DNA from: Agroathelia rolfsii
Lineage: Eukaryota; Basidiomycota; Agaricomycetes; Amylocorticiales; Amylocorticiaceae
Direction of reading: 5' to 3'
DNA: 64,000 bases
Assembly: GCA_018343915.1 (NCBI GenBank)
Contig: JABRWF010000003.1
Location: 1,860,001-1,924,000, forward strand
Under the pieces are notes generated by a model. That model was given only the letters and a program-made list of their open reading frames with translations. It had not been told where the DNA came from and searched no databases. Both the position numbers and the translations under genes were made by a program. Positions 1-11,963 of the stretch are shown in pieces. The stretch's first letter is position 1. Every line of letters begins with the position of its first letter.

Positions 1-3000
1 CACAATCCAGTCACTATATCCGCTATAATGAAGTGTATAGCACAAGGTATAGTCAAGGAATACAAATCTCGTATGCATGGCACTGAAGCATTGCCACATT
101 ACCATCAAACTTGAACTTTCGCATATCTAGTCTTCGGAAATGCCCTGAAACTTCGGATAAACCGGTTTTTGCTTTAGACTTTATTCTTTACACCCAATTC
201 TGGCGCGTGTTCAAAACATCTTCGCTAGGTTGACACACGTGGCAGAAACACCATGTGTTTGAGTGCATGTATGACTCATGTTATGGATAAGGACTGGTCG
301 GTACTGACCGCTATAGTATAGATGCAGGCCTATTTCTTGAAAATTCTATTGCCGTATTTTTCCACCGACGGGTCGTAGATCGGTTAAAACTACGTCTATA
401 TGAGCCTCGTTGCTTGATACAGCAAATGTCTACTTGATAGCGGCAAAAATGATGTTCTGATGCACACCACATAGTCCAATATGTCTTTATTCCATGGTTG
501 AATACCCGAGTTGCGTCCGAGGAAGGTCATCAGACTGGTAGGTAATTTTTAGACTTGCTATCACACTGCTTCAAAGCACTTGGCCTTTTTTTCTTCTTCT
601 TGGTACAAGCGCGACACTGCCCCATTTTGGGGATGTAAGGTGGGAGTATAAGAAAAATGATTACTCGGATAGCTGAAGAGAACAAGACTGATATAAGCCA
701 GTATTGTGATGGCCATGGCGGCTGAGTATACAACAAGCTGACCTTGTTAAATTCATGGGATGTGACGTGAAGCCTGGCACATGGATCGACGTGTTCTCCA
801 CTGACCTTCGTACATGTAGCCATAGTTTTTTTTATTTGTGAGACTAAGGATCGGCGCTCCTGTTTTGCTCCTCCATTTTTGATGGGTCTATAGAAGGCTG
901 TGCTAATTGTGCAGATAGATTCATATCGGTTCGGGTGGTTTAGATTTTTCGCGCGGTCTTGTAACTGGTGTTGAGACCTCTGGAAATTGACCTTGACAAA
1001 TAGTTGAAAAATAAAGCATGGTTACATGATCTTGTTTCTGGCGAAATAACATTGCTTGCTGAGCGGACATACCATACGCCTGCATGCCGTGATGGCTAGG
1101 GCCTGCCAAGTTGTTATTGCACCAGGGAAGCATCACTGGTTGGAATATGGCAAGAGAAGTCCCAGAATATGAGCGCGTCTTGAAGGCTATACACATTTTA
1201 GAACAACAAGATAGACAGATTGACACTCCAGTAGTGCCACAGATAGCCTAGACAACGGTCGAAGAAATGTCTTGAGTGTCATGAATGCCCTCAGTTCATT
1301 TTTCATTCCTTGTGACTGAGGATTCTGATCACATTGACGATCCATGAATGTTGTATGAATCCTTTGGCATCGATTGTTTCTCTTGCGCTTGTGTAGTAAG
1401 CAACACAAACGTAATCCTCCTTTTTCTCCCGGCAGTTTAATTTGATACCCGTATGCTCCGGGATTCGCGCAGGTCTATTGAGTTCTTCTCACCCTCCTAA
1501 TCCCCACGTTTGAGATTTCTCGTTTTCCGCTTCTTCCGCACCTTGACAGGCAAGTCGCTTTGGCGCACAGTGGCATTCTGTGCCATGAGTGATTGATGGC
1601 GATATTGATGGATGATATCAGAGCCTCGCATTAATTTCCTTGGCAAAAAGGTGGATGTATGCACTGCTGTACGCAACGTCCCTGACGCTCAAAGGCTAGA
1701 CGTTGTGATGGTTCGGAACAGGCAAATCTGCGCGTAGTGAGCCGCTGACAACTGCAGAGCTACTGTCTCTGCTCATTATCATCATCATTTTTCATACATC
1801 TCACACGGTGCTAGTTAGTAACTGCCCCTATACATATACATAATATATTCATTCCACCCCATGATCGTCGCTCATTCTCTTGGCCGCAGCCCATCTCAAC
1901 TATCCCAGATTCCCAATGTGTGTGGCTAACGTCCGGACAAGCGGAGCGGACGTACCAATCGCGGTGCGGTAGTACCGCCGACGACTGGGGTCTTAAAAGG
2001 TTGCCATGCTATTTCTCCATTCGTTCTAATATGGTTTTCACTAGTGCGCGCACATACATATATGTATACTGTTTATCATTATTAATAATAATTCACGTAC
2101 ATAGTAGCAACCGCAGCAGTATACACATACATTCTGGTTCCTGGCCCGACAACCTCCTGGACCTCGCACTCTTCCCCTTTTGACCCAATCGATAGTATCG
2201 TGAAAGCCGCCGGTATCGCCATTTCAGAATATTCATATGCGTGGCGTCTTACCTGTTTTTTTTTTGTCGTGGCGAGCCCGTATTGAGCCGTACGGAAGAT
2301 GGGAATATATATATCCAGTTTGCGTTCCGGTGCCGTCGTCCTCTTCTCGGCTACTGCGCTTACTTGTGCGGGTATGCATGTATATTACAGTAATAGAGGC
2401 TGAAGAATATTTGACCGGTTGATGACAACGTGACTCGCTCGCCTGTCGCTGTGGTAGTTTTGGATTTTTTTGTGTCCCCATGCAGTAGACAGACCCTATG
2501 TCACCAAGTGCGCCGTAGCGGGGCAAACCATCATTCCACCGATAATTGAGCGCTAGTATGGAGCATTTGGTGTAACGTGATGGGATATGTATGCACACTG
2601 GTTTATGAGTGTAATAAATGTCCGCTGACATGTGTTCATCTTGATTTATTTCAAGTGTTCAATCAAGTGTGTGTGTGTGTGCCACAAAACTTGAATTGCT
2701 AACGCTACACATTCAGTTGCGGGCCCGCCGGTTATGCATCGCCTGGTTCCCGGTCGCTTCTCGGAAGCTGTTCACATGCGTTACTACTACTATTACTTCT
2801 TCTTCTCTTTTTTTTTTTTCCTTCTTCATTGCTGTTGCATGTGCTGGCATCTATTTTTACTTGGCGCCGAGTGAGTACTAGTGAGTAAGTGGTGATAAAT
2901 TAGTTGGTGGATGTGGAGAAAGGAGAGTGATTGTTCGACAGTTGCCAGACAGTTGAGCTCGGCGCTGACCCCAGTGGACCTGGATACATGCAACAGCATC

Positions 3001-4411
3001 AAAACTTGTATCGGGATTGGTTGGACGTGGAAGTAGTGGTCCATCCTTCGGAATAGCAGACGGAGCACTGCCATGCACTAACTATGTCATCCATAGGCAG
3101 TACACCGCCGTCTTCATAGTGTACTTTTTTTATTTATTTTTTATTTTACATGGAGAATGGTATGCATCACATCGCATACCCACCCTCCCTCTTCCGACGG
3201 GGTTGTTTCCCCGCACTCCATCGGGTCATCGGGGGAGGAAGAACAGAAAGACAGGGAGTAAAAGAGTGATGATGGTGAGCGCGGCGGGGACGCGAAGGGC
3301 CAGGCTAGCCTTAGAAGACCGTGCGCGGACTGCCGGTCGACTAGGGCGCCACCGGCTTGTGTTACTCTACATCACTTACATCAGCTGGGCTGGGTGCTCG
3401 CAAGAAAGGGCTCACATGCCATGCCTGGATTGCTGAGCTGTTGCGTAGTAGCCGGAAGTAGGCAATTTTTTCTCACAGCGCTTCTCAAGACGAGAAGAGT
3501 TAGGTGTTGTGGATACGTAGATAGCTGGGTCCTTTTCTTCGTCTGTACTTCGTTCGCATGAAAAAAAGAACGCGGTTGAGGAATTTTCCGCATTTTCGGC
3601 AATCTATTTAAAAGCCGAAAAGAATTCAGGAAAAAATAAATTATGATGCCTGAAGAAAAGACTGGCCAACCTTGCGAGATAGGGGCTGCGAGTCATTATT
3701 CCTTCATCCTATCATATCAACATTAGCATCCATCATGAGGACGTCCCTTCTGCCTTGTAGTCAGCTTCCTTCCTCGCAAGCGAACAAATCCACTTTAATG
3801 AATGGTAATAAATATCATGATTACCTAGTAATGATTGAGGCTTCTTGACTCTTGAGCTAATGCAATCACCATCAAAAACACACGTGATAAGGGGCTGGGG
3901 AAGGTAGACAGGCAGGCAAGGGGGAGGGGGTGACGAGTTTCGGGTGTCAGCGGGGTTGCGATACAGGCAGCAATACATTATACAGACTAGATTCACGTTG
4001 TGAGCAAGGAAGCATAAGCACATGAACTGTACCCGGTTTGGCAGCGCTTAAGTAAGGGGGAAATAAGAAAGAGAAATTGCGGAATTGGCCATTTCATTAT
4101 CACAGAACACGCGCAAGGGCACTGGGAGGCTCAGATAGGCAGCGGGGAAATAAGACTAAACAAGTATTGATAGCATCAAGGCGTGTTGTGGAGAAAAGGG
4201 CCATCCACCACATTGCAGCAAGATTTATAGCGCCGAAATGATTTGTTGGATCATGAACTGGGATTTTCAAACAGCAAGATCTCGCATACCGGAAAGTGTA
4301 CAGATGTAGTAGAATGGTGTCAATTAACATTGAGGAGCCTTATGAGGATCATTGCAACGTCAGAGGTTGAAGAATGTTTTTCAGATTTTATTGGAGTGTT
4401 TGTGATGATGC

Positions 4412-4437
4412 TTTTTTTTTTTTTTTTTTTTTTTTTT
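4412..4437. repeat. Poly-T homopolymer, 26 bases
   Basis: An uninterrupted run of T is read directly. It lies in the gene-poor region and no flanking duplication is seen. It could be a simple slippage tract or, read on the minus strand, the A-tail of an old retro-insertion. Confidence 0.9.
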
Positions 4438-4617
4438 ACTCGATGATGATCATGACATAGTAGCGGAGAAATCATGAAATGGACTTGACACGTGTGATAT
4501 GACAAAGTCGGATAAGCAAGGTTGACAGATGAGGTGATATGCTATGCTGCTATCTCCTCCGGGAAGTGAAGATAATCATTGTGCGTTGGAGTTGAAGTGA
4601 TGAAATCTGGTACCAAG

Positions 4618-4641
4618 GGAGAGAGAGAGAGAGAGAGAGAA
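4618..4641. repeat. (GA)n microsatellite
   Basis: About twelve GA units are read directly in the non-coding region. Confidence 0.9.
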
Positions 4642-5816
4642 GATGGGAAAGCTGACAGCTTAGTCAGAACAGGCGCCCGCATTCGAGTTATTCGGGTTTG
4701 CCTATGGTGAACTCGATTTTTCAAATGCACAACAGCAGTTACATTCCACCAGGTTGTCTGGACTGATAGTATACGATTTCACAGGCCAATACATAAGCCT
4801 ACGGCTACAGCGAACAGATGTTGCCCCTTGGAGAGGAATTAGTCACTGCACTCGGGCCCGGTGACTTACACGGACTCTCCTCCTGGAATATTGAATGGTC
4901 AAGTTTGCTTATGCCAATAGGGCCTATCTGGTACCTCATGGATGGATCGGGAATTATTTTGTAAAAGCTGTAAATTTATTCTTTCCCTCTGGTCACGATG
5001 ATGATGGATTCGGACGTGGGCATCCGTTTTCACAGGCGAGAGGCGCCTCATCTTTCTGCACGTGTCATCCACGGTCGACTCTCATCGTCATATGAACCGG
5101 TGGATCTCATCTTATGGACAGAAGACGACGATGTGGACCTCGTGGACCTCTCGTCCTCTTTCCGGCTCGGAAATACGTTCGTGGACGAACTGCGTCAGGT
5201 CAGGACCAAGCGAAGGTCGGGAATGCCCAGAGCAGGGGCGTAACGACATCCTTGCATCGGCACAGCGCCATGCCATCTTAGCAGCATCCGTTATTGCCCA
5301 TGGACCCGTACAACCCGTCCTGGACGCACCCACACTCACGAGATTATTTTTGCCTACTACCGCTCACATCTGGTCCTACTACTTCCTCCCCTTTCTATTT
5401 GGAAATGGCCACCGATCATATCACATCAGAAATGAATCCCCTCTAGCTGCCTTCTCATTTCCCTGATGCGCCTTCAGCCGCTTACTCATGTTGCCGCGGA
5501 CTCTAGCCGGGACACACACACACACCAGCTCAGCTGGGGACCTGCGCCAGACTCATGGCCGGCTGTCCGCCGAATGCTCAGACCTGAGGTCCTTGGGCTC
5601 GTTATCCATCTCAGGAAGGTGCAACGCCATCGCTATTTTCACCGGAATGCCATCATACTTAATCCCCAGTGTCCTGGCCTGTCTTGGTCACTCGCGCACT
5701 CGCACTCATCCGCACCCAGTTGCTGTACCAGCAGCCCCCACCTCTCACAGGACTACATACTATACATCTCCAGCAGTGGCGGTCTTCACCGTACACATTT
5801 GACCGTCTCACACAAC

Positions 5817-5873
5817 TTTCCCTCTCTCTCTCTCTCTCTCCTCCATATCTCTCCCTCGTCCTAGTTGCTCACC
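5817..5873 (+). promoter_or_regulatory. CT-rich leader before the O-methyltransferase start
   Basis: A pyrimidine-rich stretch with a CT dinucleotide run ends about 25 bases before the chosen ATG, which sits in a CACC-ATG context. CT-rich tracts just upstream of fungal start codons are common and often mark the core promoter or transcription start. No TATA box was identified. The role is inferred from position only. Confidence 0.5.
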
Positions 5874-8115
5874 ATGATTGCGCACCAGTCACCACTTCCA
5901 ACTCACTCTGAGCTCGACACCTTGCAGTCCACGCTCAACCAGTCTATTGATGCTATCCGTCTTTGCCTCAAGTCGGAGGGCTATCCCGAGTTCTCTACTC
6001 TTGCTACAGAACCCCATCCATTGGATAATGCCCTCAATCTTCCCAGCAGAGAAATGTATCGGGCACTGAATACAGCGATTGGTATGTTGCCATTTACTTG
6101 CCTGCTGTTTTTGTTCTCCTCATTCATCATCGACCCTTACTGATTAATTTTTTTTTCGTTGATTTAGCATCCCTTGTCAGTTCTTTCACTTGCCGTTCTT
6201 TCTTCATTTTATCCTTTGCTCATCTTCGCAACAATCCTGCACATGGTTTCTTCATTTCTTTTAGACCCGCATGCAAGCATTACTACAGAATCCTTTCAAG
6301 CGCATCTGGAACACAATCAACGCTCCCTACGAGAGTGCCTCGCTCGAATTCACGGTCAAGGCGGGCATCATAGATGCTCTCGCAAACGCGCCTGATCGTG
6401 CACGTGGTCTCAGTGTGCAAGACCTGGAGGAGGAGCTTGACATCGATGCATCCAAATTAACGATCGTTCTCCGCCGCCTCTGTGCTTCCGGATGGTTCCA
6501 TGAGACAAGTGAAGGCGTGTTTGCCATTACACGTCCCACACTGCAATTGACCAAGGGACGAAACACGTGGAAACTCTCTCAGTGGGTTACGACATCCCAT
6601 GATTTATTCTTGATGCCTTCCTTTTCATCTAATGCGCAAGCTATCTATAGACCACCAAACCGCATGAAGATCGCAGACAACTTAGCCGGCATGCTCACGC
6701 ATCCGGAGTGGAGATACTCCCGTTCAGCAACGCAGACCGCTTACCAGCTGGCTCACAAGACCGATCTGCCCATGTTCCAACACGTCTATCTCAACAAAGC
6801 TGTAGCACCTCTCTTCCAGAACTCTGTTAGGGTAAGTCGCCACGAATTTTATCATCATTCGCCTCTATCTCCTATCAATCGCTTCTCTTCCTCGTTCCGG
6901 CCCGCCGCCATCGCTCCGGGTAAGGGCGGGAGGAGGTTCGGAATCGTTTCTTTCATTTATCATCTCTGTCGTTATGCGATCCATTCATCGCATAGTTTTG
7001 TGTGATTTTAGTTTTTCGCTTATACTGATGTGGATCTTGCTCTCTTTTTTAACTCTTGTAGTCATTGGGCGATGAATTTTTCCCAGCGATCGCTGAAGAT
7101 TTCCCCTGGGCCGAATTGAACGGCCGTCGATTCGTCGACTGTGGCGCTGGTCAGGGCTCGCTTGCTCTTATGGTTGCCCCAAAGTAAGATCACCATTCAT
7201 TGACATTAGCATTAGCGACATCATCCCTCCGCTCAGTCAGCTATGACACATGGTGCTAATCAAAGTCATGTCAAACAGGATTCCCGATTCGACCATTATT
7301 CTACAGGACTTGGCCGGACCGTTGGCCATGGCCAAGATGAACGTGAACGCTTTTGCATCTGACCCGAGCCAGTTCGTCATCGAGGAACACGATTTCTTCA
7401 AGCCGCAGCCGCAGAAGGGTGCCGATTGCGTGTATGCGTTCCGATGGGTCATGTGAGTGGACTTTTGCCATCCCTCGGGGGATAGCGAACGAAGGAAAGC
7501 TGATTGGTTTGCTCTTTCTTTAGGCATAACTGGAACGATGAGCAATGCGTATGTTCTGCTTTTCTATCCTTTTTCTGATGAGCCTGCATCTCTGATGAAT
7601 ATATGATGTGCTTTCAACAGATCAAGATCTTGAGCGAAGTAGCCAAGTCGGGCGGGCCGGGGGTGAGTACACTTTTCTCCGCAAGACCACGAGTCAAGCA
7701 TTCTGATGTCGCTACTATTTAGGCCAAAGTCCTCATTGTTGAATTCATCATTGTTCCGAGCACTGTTTCGGCTGCACCGACAGTCTATGCTGGTGTCAAC
7801 GGCTACACGGGGCCATCAAAGACCCTCGCCGGCACCGATTACGTTTCAAGGAATGTCTGCTCCTCTGAGATTGAGGACAGCGACAACAACGATTATGAGA
7901 CGGACAGTGGTGTCGGCAGTGAGGCCGTGGCGCCCTCCAGCCCATTCCTCGACAGCACCTCGACGGTCGTGCCTGCGTTCATTCCCGCTGACTATGGCCA
8001 GGTGGCTGCTGTTGCACACGACATGAGCGTTCATATGATGAGTATTTTGAATGCACGCGAACGTACTTTGGTGAGTATTTTTCAATTCATCGAATGGTTT
8101 CTTTTTCTATTTGCC

Positions 8116-8169
<54 letters not shown>

Positions 8170-8453
8170 TCCCCTTCCCCCTTGTCTTGGCCGGCAGAAT
8201 GTTCCTTTGACCTTCAAAGGGACCTTTCTATATCTTACGTTGTTCATGTGCCTCATTGCCTTTTTCTCTTTTTCTTCTTTACTTGCCCATGGAAATTGCC
8301 TTGCTATGTTTCATTTTACTGACGTACTTTTCCCCCCCTTTGACACATTCATAGATGGAGTACAACAAACTTCTAGAAGCGAGCGGTATCCGACTTTGCA
8401 AAGTCCACTCCCTCCGAAGCCCACTTAGCATCATCGAGGCCGAAGTAATCTAA
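5874..8453 (+). CDS. SAM-dependent O-methyltransferase (family 2, COMT-like)
   Basis: This enzyme likely transfers a methyl group from S-adenosylmethionine to a hydroxyl of a small aromatic or polyketide metabolite. Nine exons fit: 5874-6081, 6168-6175, 6265-6831, 7062-7183, 7279-7452, 7524-7548, 7621-7662, 7723-8070 and 8355-8453. Their sum is 1593 bases, or 530 residues. An N-terminal winged-helix dimerisation region (about 70-260) precedes SAM motif I, FVDCGAGQG (about 284-292), then LQDLAGP, and the catalytic-base segment HNWND (about 360). A Ser/Asp-rich insertion (about 400-470) lies before the conserved C-terminal helix with LNARERTL. The 8-nt second exon is needed to keep frame. The ATG at 6271 is a less likely alternative start. 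No partner biosynthetic gene is adjacent. The family is secure; the substrate is unknown. Confidence 0.88.
8122..8166. repeat. (TC)n microsatellite in the last intron of the O-methyltransferase
   Basis: A long TC run is read directly inside intron 8071-8354. It lies well upstream of the acceptor at 8354 and probably has no splicing role. Confidence 0.9.
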
Positions 8454-11400
8454 TTGATAGACCGGGTGTGATCTTGTTATACACGGATATCTTCATCCCG
8501 AATGTGGACCGATGCTGTTCCGCGACTATTGAACAGCTAATTGACCCGAACAAGAAAAAAAAAAAAAAGAAACAAGCCCCTTCGATCGCATCCCATTCTG
8601 TCCGGATTTACTCCGGCAGGACGTGCGTCTATGTGCCTAGCTGTGATGACGGGGTTGCTATTTTCTTGTTCTCTTTTTCCTTTTTCCTTTTCCTTTCTCG
8701 CTTCTTTTTCTTTTTCAACATGAAAGAGAACAAGTTTTTCGCTTGCGCTATTTTATCCTTATTGCATTGTTTCCGGATGGAGTGTACGAAATTTCTGTAC
8801 TTCTAGTATCAATGGTGCTACTGTATGATTCCATAGTTGGCTGTCGTTTCACTTGGTCTTTCTTCCTAGCTTACTTCTCATATTACTCTTTCTCTCTCTC
8901 TCTCTCTCTCTCTCAGTCTTTAGTTCTTTGTTTTCTTGTAATCTTGTACTTTTTTTTTTTTTACGGAGCTCGGATTTTTTCCCCCCCATTTTGTAATACA
9001 ATGAATGAGATGTACAACTAGCTTGTACATGCATTTTCAACAATGCCATTTGCTTTTTCTTGTCTTGGATATTGTTAGTGAGCGGTTTCGTTGGGGAAGA
9101 TGGAAATATGCATAGATGATGGATGTTGAAGTGATTATACTTGGCCAAATTGAAGCTAAGGGTCGAGGCAGGCTACTGGAAAAAGCTGTCCACATTTACG
9201 TACAATTATCGTTCTTTGGCTGGACAGATGGATTTCAAAGCCACAGAAATTTTTGACGTTCGGTAATAGCAGTCGTCAAAATCTCAGGCTTGGCTTTTCA
9301 TACTTGGGTACTTCTCCCATTCATGGATTTCCGTTGATGACACACGCTATAAGTTTATTAACATGGTTCAACGTGTTCCCGCCGGTGTTTTCTTTTGAAA
9401 ATTCGAAAGCATGGAAAGTGCAAATCCTAAGTCTGGGGATCCACTGTCATTATGGAGGGTAATAGGGTGTTTCACACTATGAAGGCAAAAAAATGTAAAT
9501 TAATATTTAGTAATATGAAATACTTGACTAGTAGAGGCACTTCCTTTCGTTATACAAGTCTCATCATGGCGAGGTAGGCAAAAGAAGGGGTGGAAAAAAC
9601 ATTATGCGTTGGCATATACCGAGTCTAATGGTAGCCACTTGGACAAATGAAATTACGATCATGAATGAAGTGTATGGTACGTTACACGTGTAGCAAAATA
9701 CTCCTGAAATGGCATTTTATTAATGTCTTAGTGTATCCGGGACTTTGGCAAATATGCCATGTCCACTTTTGAGAAATTATTAGACTCAAAGAAGCGCATA
9801 TGTCCTGCGTTTCAGTTTATTACTATTATTATTGTTCAGTCATAACATAAGCAATCCAGTTAAACGATACATGCTTACGCAGGCGCAATCGAAGTTGGCT
9901 CTCTATAATGCGCACTAGTAAATAACATGAATGGATTCCATGGTTACAAGTTCCAAGCGCGCCGTCCAGTTGTTTCTATCACAAGTCTAGGTTGGTTGTT
10001 CTTATTTTCACAATCTTCAACCAAATAGGTAAATTTAAATTTGGGTTCGGATTGGCTGTGGGCTCGGTGGAGAAACAGGCCAGGGGCATAATCTCTCATC
10101 CCTGCATGTATGGGCAGGCGACGATCATTTCCTTTTCTCAACAGGTAATTGGACTGAAGAAAAATAAGAAAAAAATTTCTCGAGCTTTCTCCCTTCGCCA
10201 AAATCAGATACTTTCTTTTCCTTTTCTTGATCGACTAGATTATCGACACCACGTTAGCGGTGTAAAGTTACACAGACCCCGGGCCGTCGTATCCTACGTC
10301 CCTGCCTGTACGTCATCAAAGGAGAGGCTTGATGATGTTGGAGTACTGAAATATTTGAATAGTTTTGCAGTCAGTACTGATAATTACGTTTTGTTATTAT
10401 TCATAGACTTTTTTGGATTCAGAAAAAAAAATGGATATAGTTTATGATCTTTCTGATCCCTTGCGAGAAAGACAAACCCCATGTTCAATGCATCGAGGTG
10501 TAGGGGTAACTGTCAGAAAAGCGTATCAGCTAGTACACTAGGTTATCTGAGCGCCTTGAGCGCTCGGTGTGTAGCGCACCGGTATTCAATACCAAGCGTG
10601 CAATTGTCCACGAAGTTTTCGGCGGCCCAAGTTTGTCCGGGTTGACTAGTGGATTCTGGCTTGGGGCTTGGGGCCTTTCAGGATAGCGCTATCCGGCTCA
10701 GGGATTTGACTCCTCGTTATCAAAAAATCTGTACACACACGTCATAGCTTTACATTGATAGTTATTCCGTGTTTCTTGAGAAGCACAAGCAATACATCGC
10801 GGGGCTATTACGAGCGTTAATTGCGGCGCGCTAATATCTTCCAGTCATGCGTTCTTGTGTTTTTTTTTTGTTCAGGATCAAAATGCACTGGACCCCTGAA
10901 AGCGCTCACGATCGAGGCTTGAACGCTGTACTTCCGGGCTTAGCTATACTATATTTGAGTCCGATATTGATCCGTGCTGATGGGCATTGCAATCGGCAGT
11001 CCAGCTCTGGAGTAATGCTTAAAGTTTGAAGCAAGATGACGATAATGATAAGCGCGCAGCAAGTTCAATAACGATTAGTTACAAAATCCGGACATACACT
11101 ACGGTTGGTGGCACTCTCAACTCGGAAGAGAGGGAGGCAGCCGCTACTGATCGAACAATAGTTCGGTCGATAATTCGGTCGACTTGGCATGTAAGCAACT
11201 GTCGGACGTTTGTCTTATTTTGGCACTCCAACCCCTGCGGCGCAAAGGTAAAGGATAGGGATGGAAAAAGTAACCCGTTGCTTATGACGACTCATCGCGG
11301 GCCATCGCAAGGCCGGACATATGTCTCAGATGTTCGATGATACCCTCACTCCCCGCCACAGGATCAATGACTGCTCAACTTGGACATATTTCTCATGAGA

Positions 11401-11963
11401 AATCGATCTCATTTTTAGTATTCGACAATCATAGTCAAGGATCGCATGAAGTCCCTGCATAATCATGGCTTGCATTTGGTCCAAGAAAACCACGTCTAGG
11501 CGGTTTGGCGTGGTCCATATGTACCACGGTCTACCCACACCTCCGAATATAAAACGGGAACGTTGGGGATGTTGATGGGACTTCGATGTTCAACAGACTT
11601 GATATTCATTCAGAACCGATTGCGCATGATTTAGAATACAAAAGGCAGTTGATAAAAGTTGAGCAAGTGACTGGGGTCACTGTTTGGAAAACAGTAGTAT
11701 TCCGAGGAGCTTAGAGAAAATGAGCTCCGGTCGTTTTTTATGTACCTAACAATATATTCCAGTAATAATCTTATGGTCAACAATGAATCTGCACTGGATG
11801 CCTGACTACACGGGTTTGATTTGGGTTGGTTGGGCACCCGGATACTTTGACAAGACCGGTATGGACCCCAGATATTGAATTTGGGGTGCATGCATTAGAG
11901 TCATGGAAGAAGGAGTAGTCATGATGTAAGGCGGCCATAAGTGCATGGTGCTGCAGTACAACA
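8454..11963. other. Gene-poor region between the O-methyltransferase and MCMBP
   Basis: I see no exon chain with family similarity. Short inverted repeats occur near 10548-10566 (GAGCGC ... GCGCTC) and near 10580-10592 (GGTATT-c-AATACC). A 9-base direct repeat, TTCGGTCGA, occurs twice near 11161-11181. The convergent ends of the flanking genes lie here, so some of it is 3' UTR. Confidence 0.45.
8889..8914. repeat. (TC)n microsatellite downstream of the O-methyltransferase
   Basis: About thirteen TC units are read directly, roughly 440 bases after the stop codon. This is the third CT/TC tract around this gene. Confidence 0.85.

Larger units (their letters stand above)
1..5873. other. Gene-poor region, no supported gene
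   Basis: No exon chain or protein family is recognisable on either strand. The longest open frames (about 130-140 codons near 2233-2631 minus and 3017-3436 plus) have no domain-like composition. The stretch holds a 26-base poly-T, a GA microsatellite and AT-rich patches such as the one around 1825-1850. It may be long regulatory sequence upstream of the O-methyltransferase, non-coding RNA or decayed repeats; the sequence does not decide. Confidence 0.5.

Noticed and set aside
2233..2631. Minus-strand open frame of 132 codons
   Set aside because: No family resemblance and no supporting exons; it overlaps low-complexity AT-rich sequence.
3017..3436. Open frame of 139 codons in the left gene-poor region
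   Set aside because: Composition looks random, no domain or neighbouring exon fits, and there is no promoter-like context.
10548..10600. Stem-like inverted repeats that might be a tRNA or small RNA
   Set aside because: No A/B boxes, no cloverleaf and no terminator pattern were found.
11161..11181. Direct repeat TTCGGTCGA, with a related AATTCGGTCGAC near 39656
   Set aside because: Too short to show a transposon or a shared regulatory site.
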